The position numbers and the translations under genes were made by a program. The notes beneath the pieces are model-generated. The model was given only the letters and a program-made list of their open reading frames with translations. It did no database searches and was not told where the DNA came from. This document shows positions 50,293 to 61,454 of a stretch of DNA of 64,000 nt, in pieces. The number at the start of each line of letters is the position of its first letter. Position 1 is the stretch's first letter. Source of the DNA: Lolium rigidum (taxonomy: Eukaryota > Streptophyta > Magnoliopsida > Poales > Poaceae); NCBI RefSeq assembly GCF_022539505.1, contig NC_061508.1, positions 68,085,754-68,149,753 on the forward strand, written 5' to 3'.

Positions 50293-51820
50293 TATGTTTT
50301 ATGTGCACTTTTCCACACTTTTTAGCATTTTCTGGGACTAACCTATTAACGTAGTGCCGCAGTGCCAGTTCCTGTTTTCTGCTGTTTTTGTGTTTCAGAA
50401 AAGTTTTACATGAAAGTTTCTCGGAATTGGACGAAACAAAAGCCCAGAGTCTTATTTTTCCGGGACGAAGACGGAGCCAGAAGGACACGCGCAGGAGAGC
50501 TGCCACGTGGCAGTACATAGGGCAGGCGTGGCCCCACCCTTGGCCGCGCCTGGCCCCTATACTACCGCCTCGTCGCCTCGTTTGCTCCGCCCTTTCGCCT
50601 ATTTATTCCTCGTATCGGGAAAACCCCAGGGACGAGAGCCTCCATCCACGAAAAGTTCTGACATCGCCGTCAACCGAAACCCTAGTTCGGGAGGGTTCTG
50701 TAGTCCATCCCGGCACCCTGCCGGAGAGGGAAATCACCGCAGGAGGCCTCTACATCGCCATGTCTTCATCCAAGGTGATGCGTGAGTAGTCCTCCACGGG
50801 ACCATGGGTCCATATCAGTAGCTAGATGGCTGTCCTCTCCTTGTTTTGCTTCATGTATAGATCTTGTGAGCTGCCTAACATGATCAAGATCATCTATTTG
50901 TAATTGTTACATGTTGGTTTGATGTGGATCGTATTTATAGAGAGATTGCTTTGGTTGAGATTATGTATTATGTTATTATGATCTTGCATGCTCTCCGTTT
51001 CTAGTAGATGCTCTGGCCAAGTAGATGCTAGCGACTCCAAGAGGGAGTATTTATGCTCGATAGTGGGTTCATGTCTCTATTTAACCATGGGAAGTGACCT
51101 TGTTCTCTACGGTTGTAGATGTGCTTTTGCTACTAGGAAGAAAACATCGGTGTTCTATTCAAGGGTAGTTTCATCGTTTACTTTACACACATTGCCTAAA
51201 TCGATAGTCCGTTGCTTGCAACTTAATACTGGAGAGGGTGTCGCGGATGCAATCCTGAAGGTGGATTATTAGTCATAGATGCAGTTGGATTACGGTCTAT
51301 GTATATTGTTGTAATGCCCGCATACTTTCATAGCATGTATTCTGCACCAACCATTCGCGAGAATCTCTGCTTATCAATTCCATCTGTAATTTGTTTACCC
51401 AACATATTTATTTTATTGGGGAGGCGCCTCTAGTGAACTGTGGACCCCGGTCCTTCTTCTTTTAATTGTAATCTTCTACAACGTTTTTATATTCTGTTCT
51501 CTGCAAACAATTCTTTTTCTACACAGTTCGTTTAATCCTTTGTTTTCAGCAAAACCAGTGAGCTTGACAACCTCGCTGAAAGTTGGGGACAAAGTACTTG
51601 GTTGTTTGTGTGCAGGTCTCCACGTTGCTGCTGACGCCGGCTGTGCGCCCTGCCACAAGTTGGTTCGCAACACCTCGGGAGAGAATGTTTTTCTCCTACT
51701 GGTCGATAAACCTTGGTTTCTTACCGAGGGAAAACTTCCTGCTGTGCTCATCATACCTTCCTCTTGGGGTTCCACTCAACGTTGCGCATAAATTTTCCTT
51801 CATCAACTCCGCGCCCAGCA
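50293..51820 (+). repeat. 5' LTR of E5, 5' end missing
   Basis: It matches 63401-64000 from TATGTTTTATGTGCAC onward. It ends at CGCCCAGCA/AGACTTTTTC, the same position relative to the primer site as in E4. The first 62 bp of the LTR are replaced by MULE-flank sequence, so no target duplication can be seen. Confidence 0.8.
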
Positions 51821-51830
51821 AGACTTTTTC

Positions 51831-51848
51831 CGGCGCCGTTGCTGGGGA
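51831..51848 (+). other. Primer-binding site of E5 (tRNA-Asp type)
   Basis: CGGCGCCGTTGCTGGGGA, two mismatches to the tRNA-Asp complement, 10 bp after the LTR. Confidence 0.75.
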
Positions 51849-52008
51849 GAAAAGCATCTCTTCTGCAAGGGGAGTCTCTCACTCTCAACTCTTTTACTTT
51901 GTTATTGTTTTGCTTGGATATTTTATTTTATCTTGTTTGCATTTTATATCAAAAATCCAAAAAAATTAGTATAGCTTTTATTTCTGTTGCTTGCATTATT
52001 TTTATTAA

Positions 52009-52145
52009 ATGGCTACTCCTGAGAATACTAAGTTGTGTGATTTTACTAGCACCAACAACAATGATTTTATTTGCACACCCATTGCTCCACCTGCTCCTGA
52101 AGCAGCTTTTTATGAGATTAAGCCTTCCTTGTTGAACCTTGTTAC
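52009..52145 (+). pseudogene. E5 gag, N-terminal piece
   Basis: From ATG at 52009: MATPENTKLCDFTSTNNN and on to KPSLLNL, then the E4 target duplication GTTAC (52141-52145). Joining to 58490 after removing E4 and one GTTAC keeps the reading frame, so gag was open at this point when E4 inserted. Confidence 0.82.
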
Positions 52146-53410
52146 TGATGCGCGTAGATGACACGTCCGTTGGGAACCCCAAGAGGAAGGTGTGATGAGC
52201 ACAGCAACAAGTTTTCCCTCAGTAAGAAACCAAGGTTTATCGAACCAGTAGGAGTCAAGAAGCACGTTGAAGGTTGATGGCGGCGGAGTGTAGTGCGGCG
52301 CAACACCAGGGATTCCGGCACCAACGTGGAACCTGCACAACACAATCACAGAACTTTGCCCCAACGTAACAGTGAGGTTGTCAATCTCACCGGCTTGTTG
52401 TAAACAAAGGATTAGATGTATAGTGTGGATGATGATGGTTGTTTGCGAAGAACAGTAAAGAACAATTGCAGTAGATTGTATTTCAGATATAAAGAATAGG
52501 ACCGGGGTCCACGAGATCACTAGCGGTGTCTCTCCCATAAGATAGCAGATGTTGGGTGAACAAATTACGGTTGGGCAATTGACAAATAAAGAAGGCATAA
52601 CAATGCACATACATATATCATGATGAGTACTATGAGATTTAATCGGGGCATTACGACAAAGTACATAGACCGCTATCCAGCATGCATCTATGCCTAAAAA
52701 GTCCACCTTCGAGTTATCATCCGAACCCCTTCCGGTATTAAGTTGTAAACAACGGACTTGCATTAAGTATGGTGCGTAATGTAATCAACACAAATATCCT
52801 TAGACAAAGCATCGATGTTTTATCCCTAGTGGCAACAGCACATCCACAACCTTAGAACTTTTCGTCACTTCGTCCCGGATTTAATGGAGGCATGAACCCA
52901 CTATCGAGCATAAATACTCCCTCTTGGAGTCACAAGTATCAACTTGGCCAGAGCCTCTACTAGCAACCGAGAGCATGCAAGAACATAAATAACATATATC
53001 ATAGATTGATAATCAACTTGACATAGTATTCAATATTCATCGGATCCCAACAAACACAACATGAAGGATTACAAATAGATGATCTTGATCATGATAGGCA
53101 GCTCACAAGATCTAACATGATAGCACAATGAGGAGAAGACAACCACTTCGTTTCCTCTTCGGACTTCTGGAAGCTTCGTGGAAAAATAGGCCCCTGGGCG
53201 TTGATTTCGTCCAATTCCGAGAATATTTCCTTACTAGGATTTCTGAAACCAAAAACAGCAGAAAACAACAAGCTGGCTCTTCGGCATCTCGTCAATAGGT
53301 TAGTGCCGGAAAATGCATAATAATGACATATAATGTGTATAAAACATGTGAGTATCATCATAAAAGTAGCATGGAACATAAGAAATTATAGATACGTTTG
53401 GGACGTATCA
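52146..53410 (-). repeat. 3' LTR of E4 with internal deletion
   Basis: 1265 bp against 1598 bp in the partner. The break is at about 53144, where AACCA joins CTTCG; the partner has these words at about 57884 and 58222 with CCA at both edges, so the deletion has 3-bp microhomology. Confidence 0.88.
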
Positions 53411-53425
53411 AGCATCCCCAAGCTT
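53411..53425 (-). other. 3' LTR border motif of E4 (polypurine-tract position)
   Basis: Reads AAGCTTGGGGATGCT on the minus strand, directly before the 3' LTR. Confidence 0.6.
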
Positions 53426-55994
53426 AGTTCCTACTCGCCCTCGAGTAGGTAAACGATAACGAAGATAATTTCTGAAGTGACATGCTATCATAATCTTGAT
53501 CATACTATTGTAAAGCATATGAGATGAATGCAGCGATTCCAAGCAATGATGAAGATAATGAGTAAACAAATGAATCATATAGCAAAGACTTTTCATGAAT
53601 AATACTTTCAAGACAAGCATCAATAAGACTTGCATAAGAGTTACTCATAAAGCAATAAATTCAAAGTAAAGGCATTGAAGCAACACAAAGGAAGATATAA
53701 GTTTCAGCGGTTGCTTTCAACTTCAACATGTATATCTCATGGATAATTGTCAACACAAAGCAATATAACAAGTGCAATAGGTAAACATGTAAGAATCAAT
53801 GCACACAGTTGGTACAAGTGTTTGCTTCTGGGATAGAAAGAATAGGCAAACTGACTCAACAATAAAGTAGAAGAAAGGCCCTTCGCAGAGGGAAGCATTG
53901 ATTACTATATTTGTGCTAGAGCTTTTTATTTTGAAAACAAGAAACAATTTTTTCAACGGTAGTAATAAAGCATATGTGTTATGTATAAAACATCTTATAA
54001 GTTGCAAGCCTCATGCATAGTATACTAATAGTGCTCGCACCTTGTCCTAATTAGCTTGGATTAACACTGATTATCATTGCATAGCATATGTTTCAACCAA
54101 GTGTCACAAAGGGGTACCTCTATGCCGCATGTACAAAGGTCTAAGGAGAAAGCTCGCATTGGATTTCTCGCTTTTGGTTATTCTCAACTTAGACATCCAT
54201 ACCGGGACAACATAGACAACGAGATAATGGACTCCTCTTTAATGCATAAGCATTCAACAACAGTTAATATTCTCATAAGAGATTGAGGATTGATTGTCCA
54301 CACTGAAACTTCCACCATGAATCATGGTTTTAGTTAGCGGCCCAATGTTCTTCTCTAACAGTATGCATACTCAAACCATTTGATTGTGAGAACCACCCTT
54401 ACTTCAGACAAGACGAACATGCATAGCAACTCACATGATATTCAACAAAGGTAAAAGTTGATGGCGTCCCCAGAAACATGGTTACCGCTCAACAAGCAAC
54501 TTATTAAGAAATAAGACACATAAGTACATATTCTTCACCACGATAGTTTTTAAGGCTATTTGTCCCATGAGCTATATATTGCAAAGGCAAAGAATAGAAG
54601 TTTAAAGGTAGCACTCAAGTAATTTACTTTGGAATGGCGGAGAAATACCATGTGGTAGGTAGGTATGGTAGACACAAATGGCATGGTTATTGGCTCAAGG
54701 ATTTGGATGCATGAGAAGAATTCCTCTCAATACAAGGCTAGGCTAGCAAGGTTGTTTGAAGTAAACTCAAGTATAAAAGGTGCAGCAAAGCTCACATACT
54801 CACATATTGTAACTATTATAAGACTTTACATTGTCTCCTTGTTGTTCAAACACCTCAACCAGAAAATATCTAGACTCTAGAGATCAATCATGCAAACCAA
54901 ATTTTAACAAGCTCTATGTAGTTATTCATTAATGGGTACAAGGCACATGATGCAAGAGCTCAAACATGATCTATATGAGCACAACAATTGCCAAGTATCA
55001 CATTATTCAAGACATTAAACCATTTACCACATGCGGCATTTTCCGTTTCCAACCATATAGCAATGAATGAAATAGTTCAACTTTCGCAATGAACATTAAA
55101 GATAAAGTTGAGAACACATGTGTTCATACGAAACATCGGAGCGTGTCTCTCTCCCAAACAAAGAATGCTAGGATCCGATTTTATTCAAAAAAAAAACAGA
55201 CGCTCCAAGTAAAGCACATAAGATGTGACGGAATAAAAATATAGTTTCACTAGAGGAACCTGATAAGTTGTCGATGAAGAAGGGATGCCTTGGGCATCCC
55301 CAAGCTTAGACGCTTGAGTCTTCTTAAAATATGCAGGGATGAACCACGGGGGCATTCCCAAGCTTTGACTTTTCACTCTTCTTGATCATATTGTATCATC
55401 CTCCTCTCTTGACCCTTGAAAACTTCCTCCACACCAAACTCAAAACAAACTCATTAGAGGGTCAGTGCATAATTCATATATTCAGAGGTGACATAATCAT
55501 TCTTAACACTTCTGGACATTGCACAAAGCTACTGAAAGTTAATGGAACAAAGAAATCTATCCAACACAGCAAAAGAGGCAATGCGAAATAAAAGGCAGAA
55601 TCTGTCAAAACAGAACAGTTCGTAAAGACGAATTTTAAAGTGGAACCAGACTTGCTCAGATGAAAATTCCCAAATTTAATGAAAGTTGCGTACATATCTG
55701 AGGATCACGCACGTAAATTGGCAGATTTTTTTAATTTTTCTACAGAGACTACTGCTCAAATTCGTGACAGCAAGAAATCTGTTCCTGCGCAGCAATCCAA
55801 ATCTAGTATTGGCTTTACTATCAAAGACTTTACTTGGCACAACAATGCAATAAAATAAAGATAAGGAGAGGTTGCTACAGTAGTAAACAACTTCCAAGAC
55901 TCAAATATAAAATAAAGTGCAGAAGTAAAATAATGGGTTGTCTCCCATAAGCGCTTTTCTTTAACGCCTTTCAGCTAGGTGCAGAAAGTGTGTA
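53426..55994 (-). other. 3' non-coding region of E4
   Basis: About 2.6 kb without a credible gene. It is the minus-strand counterpart of the E1 and E2 3' regions, with the hairpin at 55282-55300, a degenerate second AAGCTTGGGAATGCC motif (about 55351-55365) and GAGAGACACGCTCC near 55140. Confidence 0.75.
55282..55300 (-). other. Conserved hairpin in E4 3' region
   Basis: Perfect 8-bp arms GGGATGCC and GGCATCCC around a 3-base loop, in the same position relative to AAGCTTGGGGATGCC as in E1 and E2. Confidence 0.78.
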
Positions 55995-56639
55995 TCAAGT
56001 ATTGTCGAGAGATGAAGCATCAACATAGGTGTTGGGAGTTTTCTCAACTATGCATTTTATCTTATCTATGTGAGTTTCAGAGGCTCCTTTTTCATTATTC
56101 TTAGGTTTGCTATCCTCGTCAAACAAATTTTCAAGTACAAGCCAACCATAGTTATTTTCTAGAGCGTCATTCATTCCTAGGAGCTTACAAGGTATTGTTG
56201 TCTTAATCTCCCCACCATCATTAATATTATTAGTGTACCTTACTCTCTCCATGTCCATCTTTTCAAGGATACTAACAAAATTGGTATAAGAGCCAAGCAT
56301 CTTATATTTAATAAAGATCTTTCTAGCCTCTCTTGCTACACCACCAAATTCTTTAAGGAGGGTTTCTAAAACAAAATCTTTCTTTTCCCCTTCCTCCATA
56401 TCACTGAGTGTGAGAAATATGTGTTGGATTATAGGATTGAGATTAACAAATTTAGTTTCCAACATGTGTACTAAAGAAGCAACAGCAATTTCATAAGTAG
56501 GAGCAAGTTCTACCAAGTGTCTATCTTCAAAATCTTCAGCGGTACTAACATGAGTGAAAAAATCTTCTATATTATCTCTCCCAATTATAGACCATCGTCC
56601 TACCGGTATGTCTTTCAGGGTAAACTTAGGAGGAAACAT
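55995..56639 (-). CDS. Accessory protein of E4, unknown function (about 214 codons)
   Basis: The likely start is ATG at 56639 (MFPPKFTLKDIPVGRWSIIG); the frame is open a further 12 codons upstream. It is predicted soluble, helical and charged, with HLVELAPTYEIAVASLVHML and KKDFVLETLLKEFGGVAREA. It ends with an acidic, Lys/Glu-rich tail (SKPKNNEKGASETHIDKIK). It has no zinc knuckle, no protease DTG/DSG and no RT motif, and no resemblance to the E1/E2 accessory protein. The frame is intact. It could be a diverged gag-like or acquired host-derived protein; I cannot tell. Confidence 0.6.
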   Translation of the reverse strand: MFPPKFTLKDIPVGRWSIIGRDNIEDFFTHVSTAEDFEDRHLVELAPTYEIAVASLVHMLETKFVNLNPIIQHIFLTLSDMEEGEKKDFVLETLLKEFGGVAREARKIFIKYKMLGSYTNFVSILEKMDMERVRYTNNINDGGEIKTTIPCKLLGMNDALENNYGWLVLENLFDEDSKPKNNEKGASETHIDKIKCIVEKTPNTYVDASSLDNT

Positions 56640-56857
56640 GATGAAATAAACTAAAGGTAAATAAAGTAAATGCAAGTAACTAATTTTTTGTGTGTTTATG
56701 ATATAGAGAACAAGACAGTAAATAAAGTAAAGCTAGCAACTAATTTTTTTGTATTTTGATATAATGCAGCAAACAAAGAAGTAAATAAAGTAAAGCAAGA
56801 CAAAAACAAAGTAAAGAGATTGGATGTGGAAGACTCCCCTTGCAGCGTGTCTTGATC

Positions 56858-56875
56858 TCCCCGGCAACGGCGCCA
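56858..56875 (-). other. Primer-binding site of E4 (tRNA-Asp)
   Basis: The plus strand reads TCCCCGGCAACGGCGCCA, identical to the plant tRNA-Asp 3' end with CCA, 11 bp from the 5' LTR. Confidence 0.9.
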
Positions 56876-56886
56876 GAAAACAGTCT

Positions 56887-58484
56887 TGATGCGCGTAGAT
56901 GACACGTCCGTTGGGAACCCCAAGAGGAAGGTGTGATGAACACAGCGGCAAGTTTTCCCTCAGTAAGAAACCAAGGTTTATCGAACCAGTAGGAGTCAAG
57001 AAGCACGTTGAAGGTTGATGGCGGCGGAGTGTAGTGCGGCGCAACACCAGGGATTCCGGCGCCAACGTGGAACCTGCACAACACAATCACGGAACTTTGC
57101 CCCAACGTAACGGTGAGGTTGTCAATCTCACCGGCTTGCTGTAAACAAAGGATTAGATGTATAGTGTGGATGATGATGGTTGTTTGCGAAGAACGAGTAA
57201 AGAACAATTGCGATAGATTGTATTTCAGATATAAAGAATAGGACCGGGGTCCACGAGATCACTAGCGGTGTCTCTCCCATAAGATAGCAGATGTTGGGTG
57301 AACAAATTACAGTTGGGCAATTGACAAATAAAGAAGGCATAACAATGCACATACATATATCATGATGAGTACTATGAGATTTAATCAGGGCATTACGACA
57401 AAGTACATAGACCGCTATCTAGCATGCATCTATGCCTAAAAAGTCCACCTTCAGGTTATCATCCGAACCCCTTCCGGTATTAAGTTGTAAACAACAGACA
57501 ATTGCATTAAGTATGGTGCGTAATGTAATCAACACAAATATCCTTAGACAAAGCATCGATGTTTTATCCCTAGTGGCAACAGCACATCCACAACCTTAGA
57601 ACTTTCTATCACTGTCCCGCGATTTAATGGAGGCATGAACCCACTATCGAGCATAAATACTCCCTCTTGGAGTCACAAGTATCAACTTGGCCAGAGCCTC
57701 TACTAGCAACCGAGAGCATGCAAGAACATAAATAACATATATCATAGATTGGTAATCAACTTGACATAGTATTCAATATTCATCGGATCCCAACAAACAC
57801 AACATGAAGGATTACAAATAGATGATCTTGATCATGATAGGCAGCTCACAAGATCTAAAATGATAGCACAATGAGGAGAAGACAACCATCTAGCTACTGC
57901 TATGGACCCATAGTCCAGGGGTGGACTACTCACACATCGATCCGGAGGCGATCATGGCGATGAAGAGACCTCCGGGAGATGATTCCCCTCTCCGGCAGGG
58001 TGCCGGAGGCGATCTCCTGAATCCCCCGAGATTGGATTGGCGGCGGTGGCGTCTCTGGAAGGTTTTCCGTATCGTGGCTCTCGGTACTGCGGGTTTCGCG
58101 ACGAAGACCTTAAGTAGACGGAAGGGCAGAGTCTGGAGGGTCACGAGGGGCCCACACGCTAGGGCCGCGCGGCCAGCACCTGGGCCGCGCCGCCCTAGTG
58201 TGGCGCCGCCTCGTGGCCCCACTTCGTTTCCTCTTCGGACTTCTGGAAGCTTCGTGGAAAAATAGGCCCCTGGGCGCTGATTTCGTCCAATTCCGAGAAT
58301 ATTTCCTTACTAGGATTTCTGAATCCAAAAACAGCAGAAAACAGCAACTGGCTCTTCGGCATCTCGTCAATAGGTTAGTGCCGGGAATGCATAATAATGA
58401 CATATAATGTGTATAAAATATGTGAGTATCATCATAAAATTAGCATGGAACATAAGAAATTATAGATACGTTTGGGACGTATCA
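56887..58484 (-). repeat. 5' LTR of E4
   Basis: 1598 bp, TGATACGTCCCAAACG at 58484 to CGCGCATCA at 56887 on the minus strand. Confidence 0.92.
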
Positions 58485-58489
58485 GTTAC

Positions 58490-60021
58490 GAAAAAGCAAT
58501 TTTCTGGTGTTAGTACTGATGATGCTGCTTCTCACCTCAACAATTTTGTTGAGCTATGTGAGATGCAAAAATATAAGGATATAGATGGTGATATTATTAA
58601 GTTCAAATTGTTTCCTTTCTTATTAAGAGGTAGAACTAAGGAGTGGTTGCTATCTTCGCCTAGAAATAGTATTGATTCTTGGTTAAATGCAAAGACGATT
58701 TTATTGGAAAATATTATCCTCCTGCAAAAATTATATCTTTGAGAAGTGATATTATGAAGTTTAGACAATTTGATACTGAGCATGTTGCCCAAGCTTGGGA
58801 AAGAATGAAATCTTCGGTTAAAAATTGTCCCACTCATGGACTGACTACTTGGATGATTATTCAAACCTTCTATGCAAGACTAAATTTTTCTTCAAGGAAC
58901 TTATTGGATTCAGCTGCTGGAGGCACTTTTATGTCTATGACCCTTGGGGCGGCTACAAAACTTCTGGACAATATGATGGTAAATTATTCGGAGTGGCATA
59001 CCGAGAGAGCTCCACAAGGTAAAAAGGTAATTTTGTTGAGAAAACTTCTACTTTGAGTGATACGATTGATGCTATTATGACTATGCTTGCAAATAATAAT
59101 GCTCCTATGGATCCAAACAATGTTCCTTTGGCCTCTTTGGTTGCTCAAGAAGAAAATGTAGATGTGAATTTTATTAAGAGCAACAATTTTAATAATAATA
59201 CCTATAGGAATAATTTTGGTAGCAATAATTATAGGCCGTATCCTCCCGACAATGGAACTGGTTTTAGTAACTCTTATTGTAATTCTTATAACAGCAATAT
59301 GAGTGCTCCCTCTGAACTTGAGGGTGTGCTCAAAGATTTTATTAGTAAACAAACTGCTTTTAATAAATATGTGGAGGGAAAGTTTAGCAAAATAGATGCT
59401 CTTGTTTCTAAAGTGGATAGCCTTGCTCTTGATGTTGATCTTCTTAAATTAAAGGTTGTTCCTCATAATAATACTGAGAATAAAACTTTTTCTCAAGCAA
59501 ATGCTATTCAAGTTAGAATTGATGACAATATGATGTTGTTAGCTGAATTGCATGCTAGGTGGGAAAGAGAAGATGAGATGGCTAGAGAAAATAATTTAGC
59601 CAAGGTTTACACAATCACCACCAATAGTAATACTGAACCCTTGAATGCTAGCAAACGTCCTACTACTACTAGCAAAATCGAAAATGTAGGAAAAGTCCCC
59701 ACTCCGCATAGAAAAGTGTATAAACCCATTAAAACAGTTCCCGACAAGCGTGCTGAAATTTTTAGAGGTGTGGGAGATAATTATCCTTTTACTTTTGATA
59801 GCAATGATTTTGATTTTGAAAGTTGTACTATTACTGAAGTTATAAATTTCTTGCAAAATCTCGCTGAAACTCCCAATGCTAGTGAACAAAATGTTGCTCT
59901 TACAAAGTATATTGCTAGTGCTATTATGAAAATGATGGAAGAGAAGTTGAAACATGAGGCTTCAATTCCTAAAAAGTTAGAAGATTGTTTGGAACCTATT
60001 ATTAATATGAGATTAGAATAA
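58490..60021 (+). pseudogene. E5 gag, main part
   Basis: Athila-type gag: HLNNFVELCEMQKYKDIDGD, KLFPFLLRGRTKEWL, then KYYPPAKIISLRSDIM, HVAQAWERMKSSVKNCPTHG and NLLDSAAGGTFMS in the core. An Asn/Tyr-rich linker (NNFNNNTYRNNFGSNNYRPY) and coiled-coil-like region (KIDALVSKVDSLALDVDLLK) precede the C-terminal region FLQNLAETPNASEQ. One-base frameshifts lie near 58685 and 59028. The long frame from 59053 ends at TAA 60019-60021, in frame with the protease. The gag should form the particle core. Confidence 0.83.
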
Positions 60022-60444
60022 TTTGATTGTAATGCTTTATGTGATCTTGGTGTAAGTATTTCTGTTATGCCTAAAAAAGTTTATGATATGCTTGACTTGC
60101 CACCGTTAGAAAAATGTTATTTGGATGTTCTTCTTGTTGATGTTGCTACAAAGAAACCTTTGGGGAGAGTTGATAATGTTCTTATACAAGTGAATAATAA
60201 TTATGTCCCCGTTGATTTTGTTATTTTGGATATTGAATGCAATGCTTCATGCCCTATTATTTTGGGAAGACCGTTTCTTAGAACTGCAGGTGCTATCATT
60301 GATATGAGAGATGGAATAATTCGTTATCAATTTCCACTCAAAAGAGGTATGGAACACTTCCCTAGAAAAAGAAAGAAGTCACCTTATGACTCTATTTATA
60401 GGACAACTTATGATGTTGATGAGCCACCTCTTGACAATACTTGA
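60022..60444 (+). pseudogene. E5 aspartic protease domain, last coding part of the element
   Basis: Continues the gag frame after the TAA: FDCNALCDLGVSISVMPKKV has the protease active-site region as DLGVS rather than the usual DLGAS/DTG type. KPLGRVDNVLIQVNN, VPVDFVILDIECNASCPIIL and GRPFLRTAGAIIDMRDG follow. It ends SIYRTTYDVDEPPLDNT and stops at 60444; RT, RNase H and integrase, which should follow in an autonomous Athila element, are absent. The in-frame TAA may be a mutation or a readthrough point. Confidence 0.8.
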
Positions 60445-61158
60445 TTTGCACCCTTTCTGCGTCTAGCTCAAAGGCGTTAAAGAAAAGCGCTTATGGGAGA
60501 CAACACATGTTTTATTTCTGTTATTTTTGCTTTGTTGAGTCTTGTAAGTTATTGCTACTGTAATAACCTCTCCTTATCGTTTTTATTTCATTTTTGTGCC
60601 AAGGGTAGCCTCTAATAGAAAGAAAGCAGTGTTTGGGGTATTTGCAATTCTGAAACAGATTCTGTGCTGGTCACGAGAAAAATTCTTAAAAATCGCCAGA
60701 ATGTTATTTTGAGCTTCAAATTTTTGTTCTTATGCACCAGTATGTTAGCTAACTTTCTTTACTTTAGTATTTTTCGATTTGAGTAACAGAACTATTTCTT
60801 TAATTTTGATCTCTGCCTGCTGGTCTGTTTTGACAGATTTCTGCCATGTTTTGCATTTGCGTCTTATGCTTCGTCTTTTTGAGTTCTTTTGTGAAAAAGA
60901 TCTTTGGGAAGAAGTAGATACAGTAGCATATGTTAAAATGAGTGTTTGATATGTGCCATTACTGAAGCCTTTCTGGTTTGATATATTTTTTTTTCACTAA
61001 TGTTGCTAATCAATTGTGCTGAGTTTTGTGTGAAGGAAGTTTTCAAGTGTAGGGAGAGAAGAATGATGCAATAAGATGAAGCATGGACAAGAGCTCAAGC
61101 TTGGGGATGTCCCCTGGACCCCCCAAGAAATATCCAAGAAGTACAAGTGTCAAAGCTT

Positions 61159-61177
61159 GGGATGCCCAAGGCATCCC
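61159..61177 (+). other. Conserved hairpin in E5 3' region
   Basis: 8-bp arms GGGATGCC and GGCATCCC with loop CAA. The left flank has lost one G relative to E1 and E2. Confidence 0.78.
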
Positions 61178-61324
61178 CTCTTCATCAACAAAAAGCACTA
61201 GGTCATTTTTCAACACGCTATATTTTTATTCCTTCATGTGATATGTGTTATTCGTGGAGTGTCTTTACTTTTTGTTGTGTGTTTACTTTCAATAAAGTTG
61301 GATCCCATCATTTATGTTTACTTT

Positions 61325-61454
61325 GGAGTGAGACACGCTCCACCGCTTTGCATATTTACTTTGGAGTGAAACACGCTCCGCTGTTTTGCATGTTTATTTT
61401 GGAGTGAGACACGCTCCACTGTTATGCATTTTGCGTTGGAGAGAGACACGCTCC
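61325..61454 (+). repeat. Four tandem copies of the GGAG...ACACGCTCC motif in E5
   Basis: GGAGTGAGACACGCTCC-type units at 61325-61341, 61363-61379, 61401-61417 and 61438-61454, spaced about 38 bp. GGAG and CTCC can pair within each unit. E1, E2 and E4 have a single copy. Confidence 0.85.

Larger units (their letters stand above)
52146..58484 (-). mobile_element. E4: non-autonomous Athila-like LTR retrotransposon, opposite strand to E5
   Basis: 5' LTR 56887-58484 and 3' LTR 52146-53410 on the minus strand; target duplication GTTAC at 52141-52145 and 58485-58489. It has a perfect tRNA-Asp primer site, an unrelated accessory frame (55995-56639) and the shared 3' non-coding scaffold. The 3' LTR has lost about 333 bp. 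No gag, RT or integrase is found. Confidence 0.92.
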
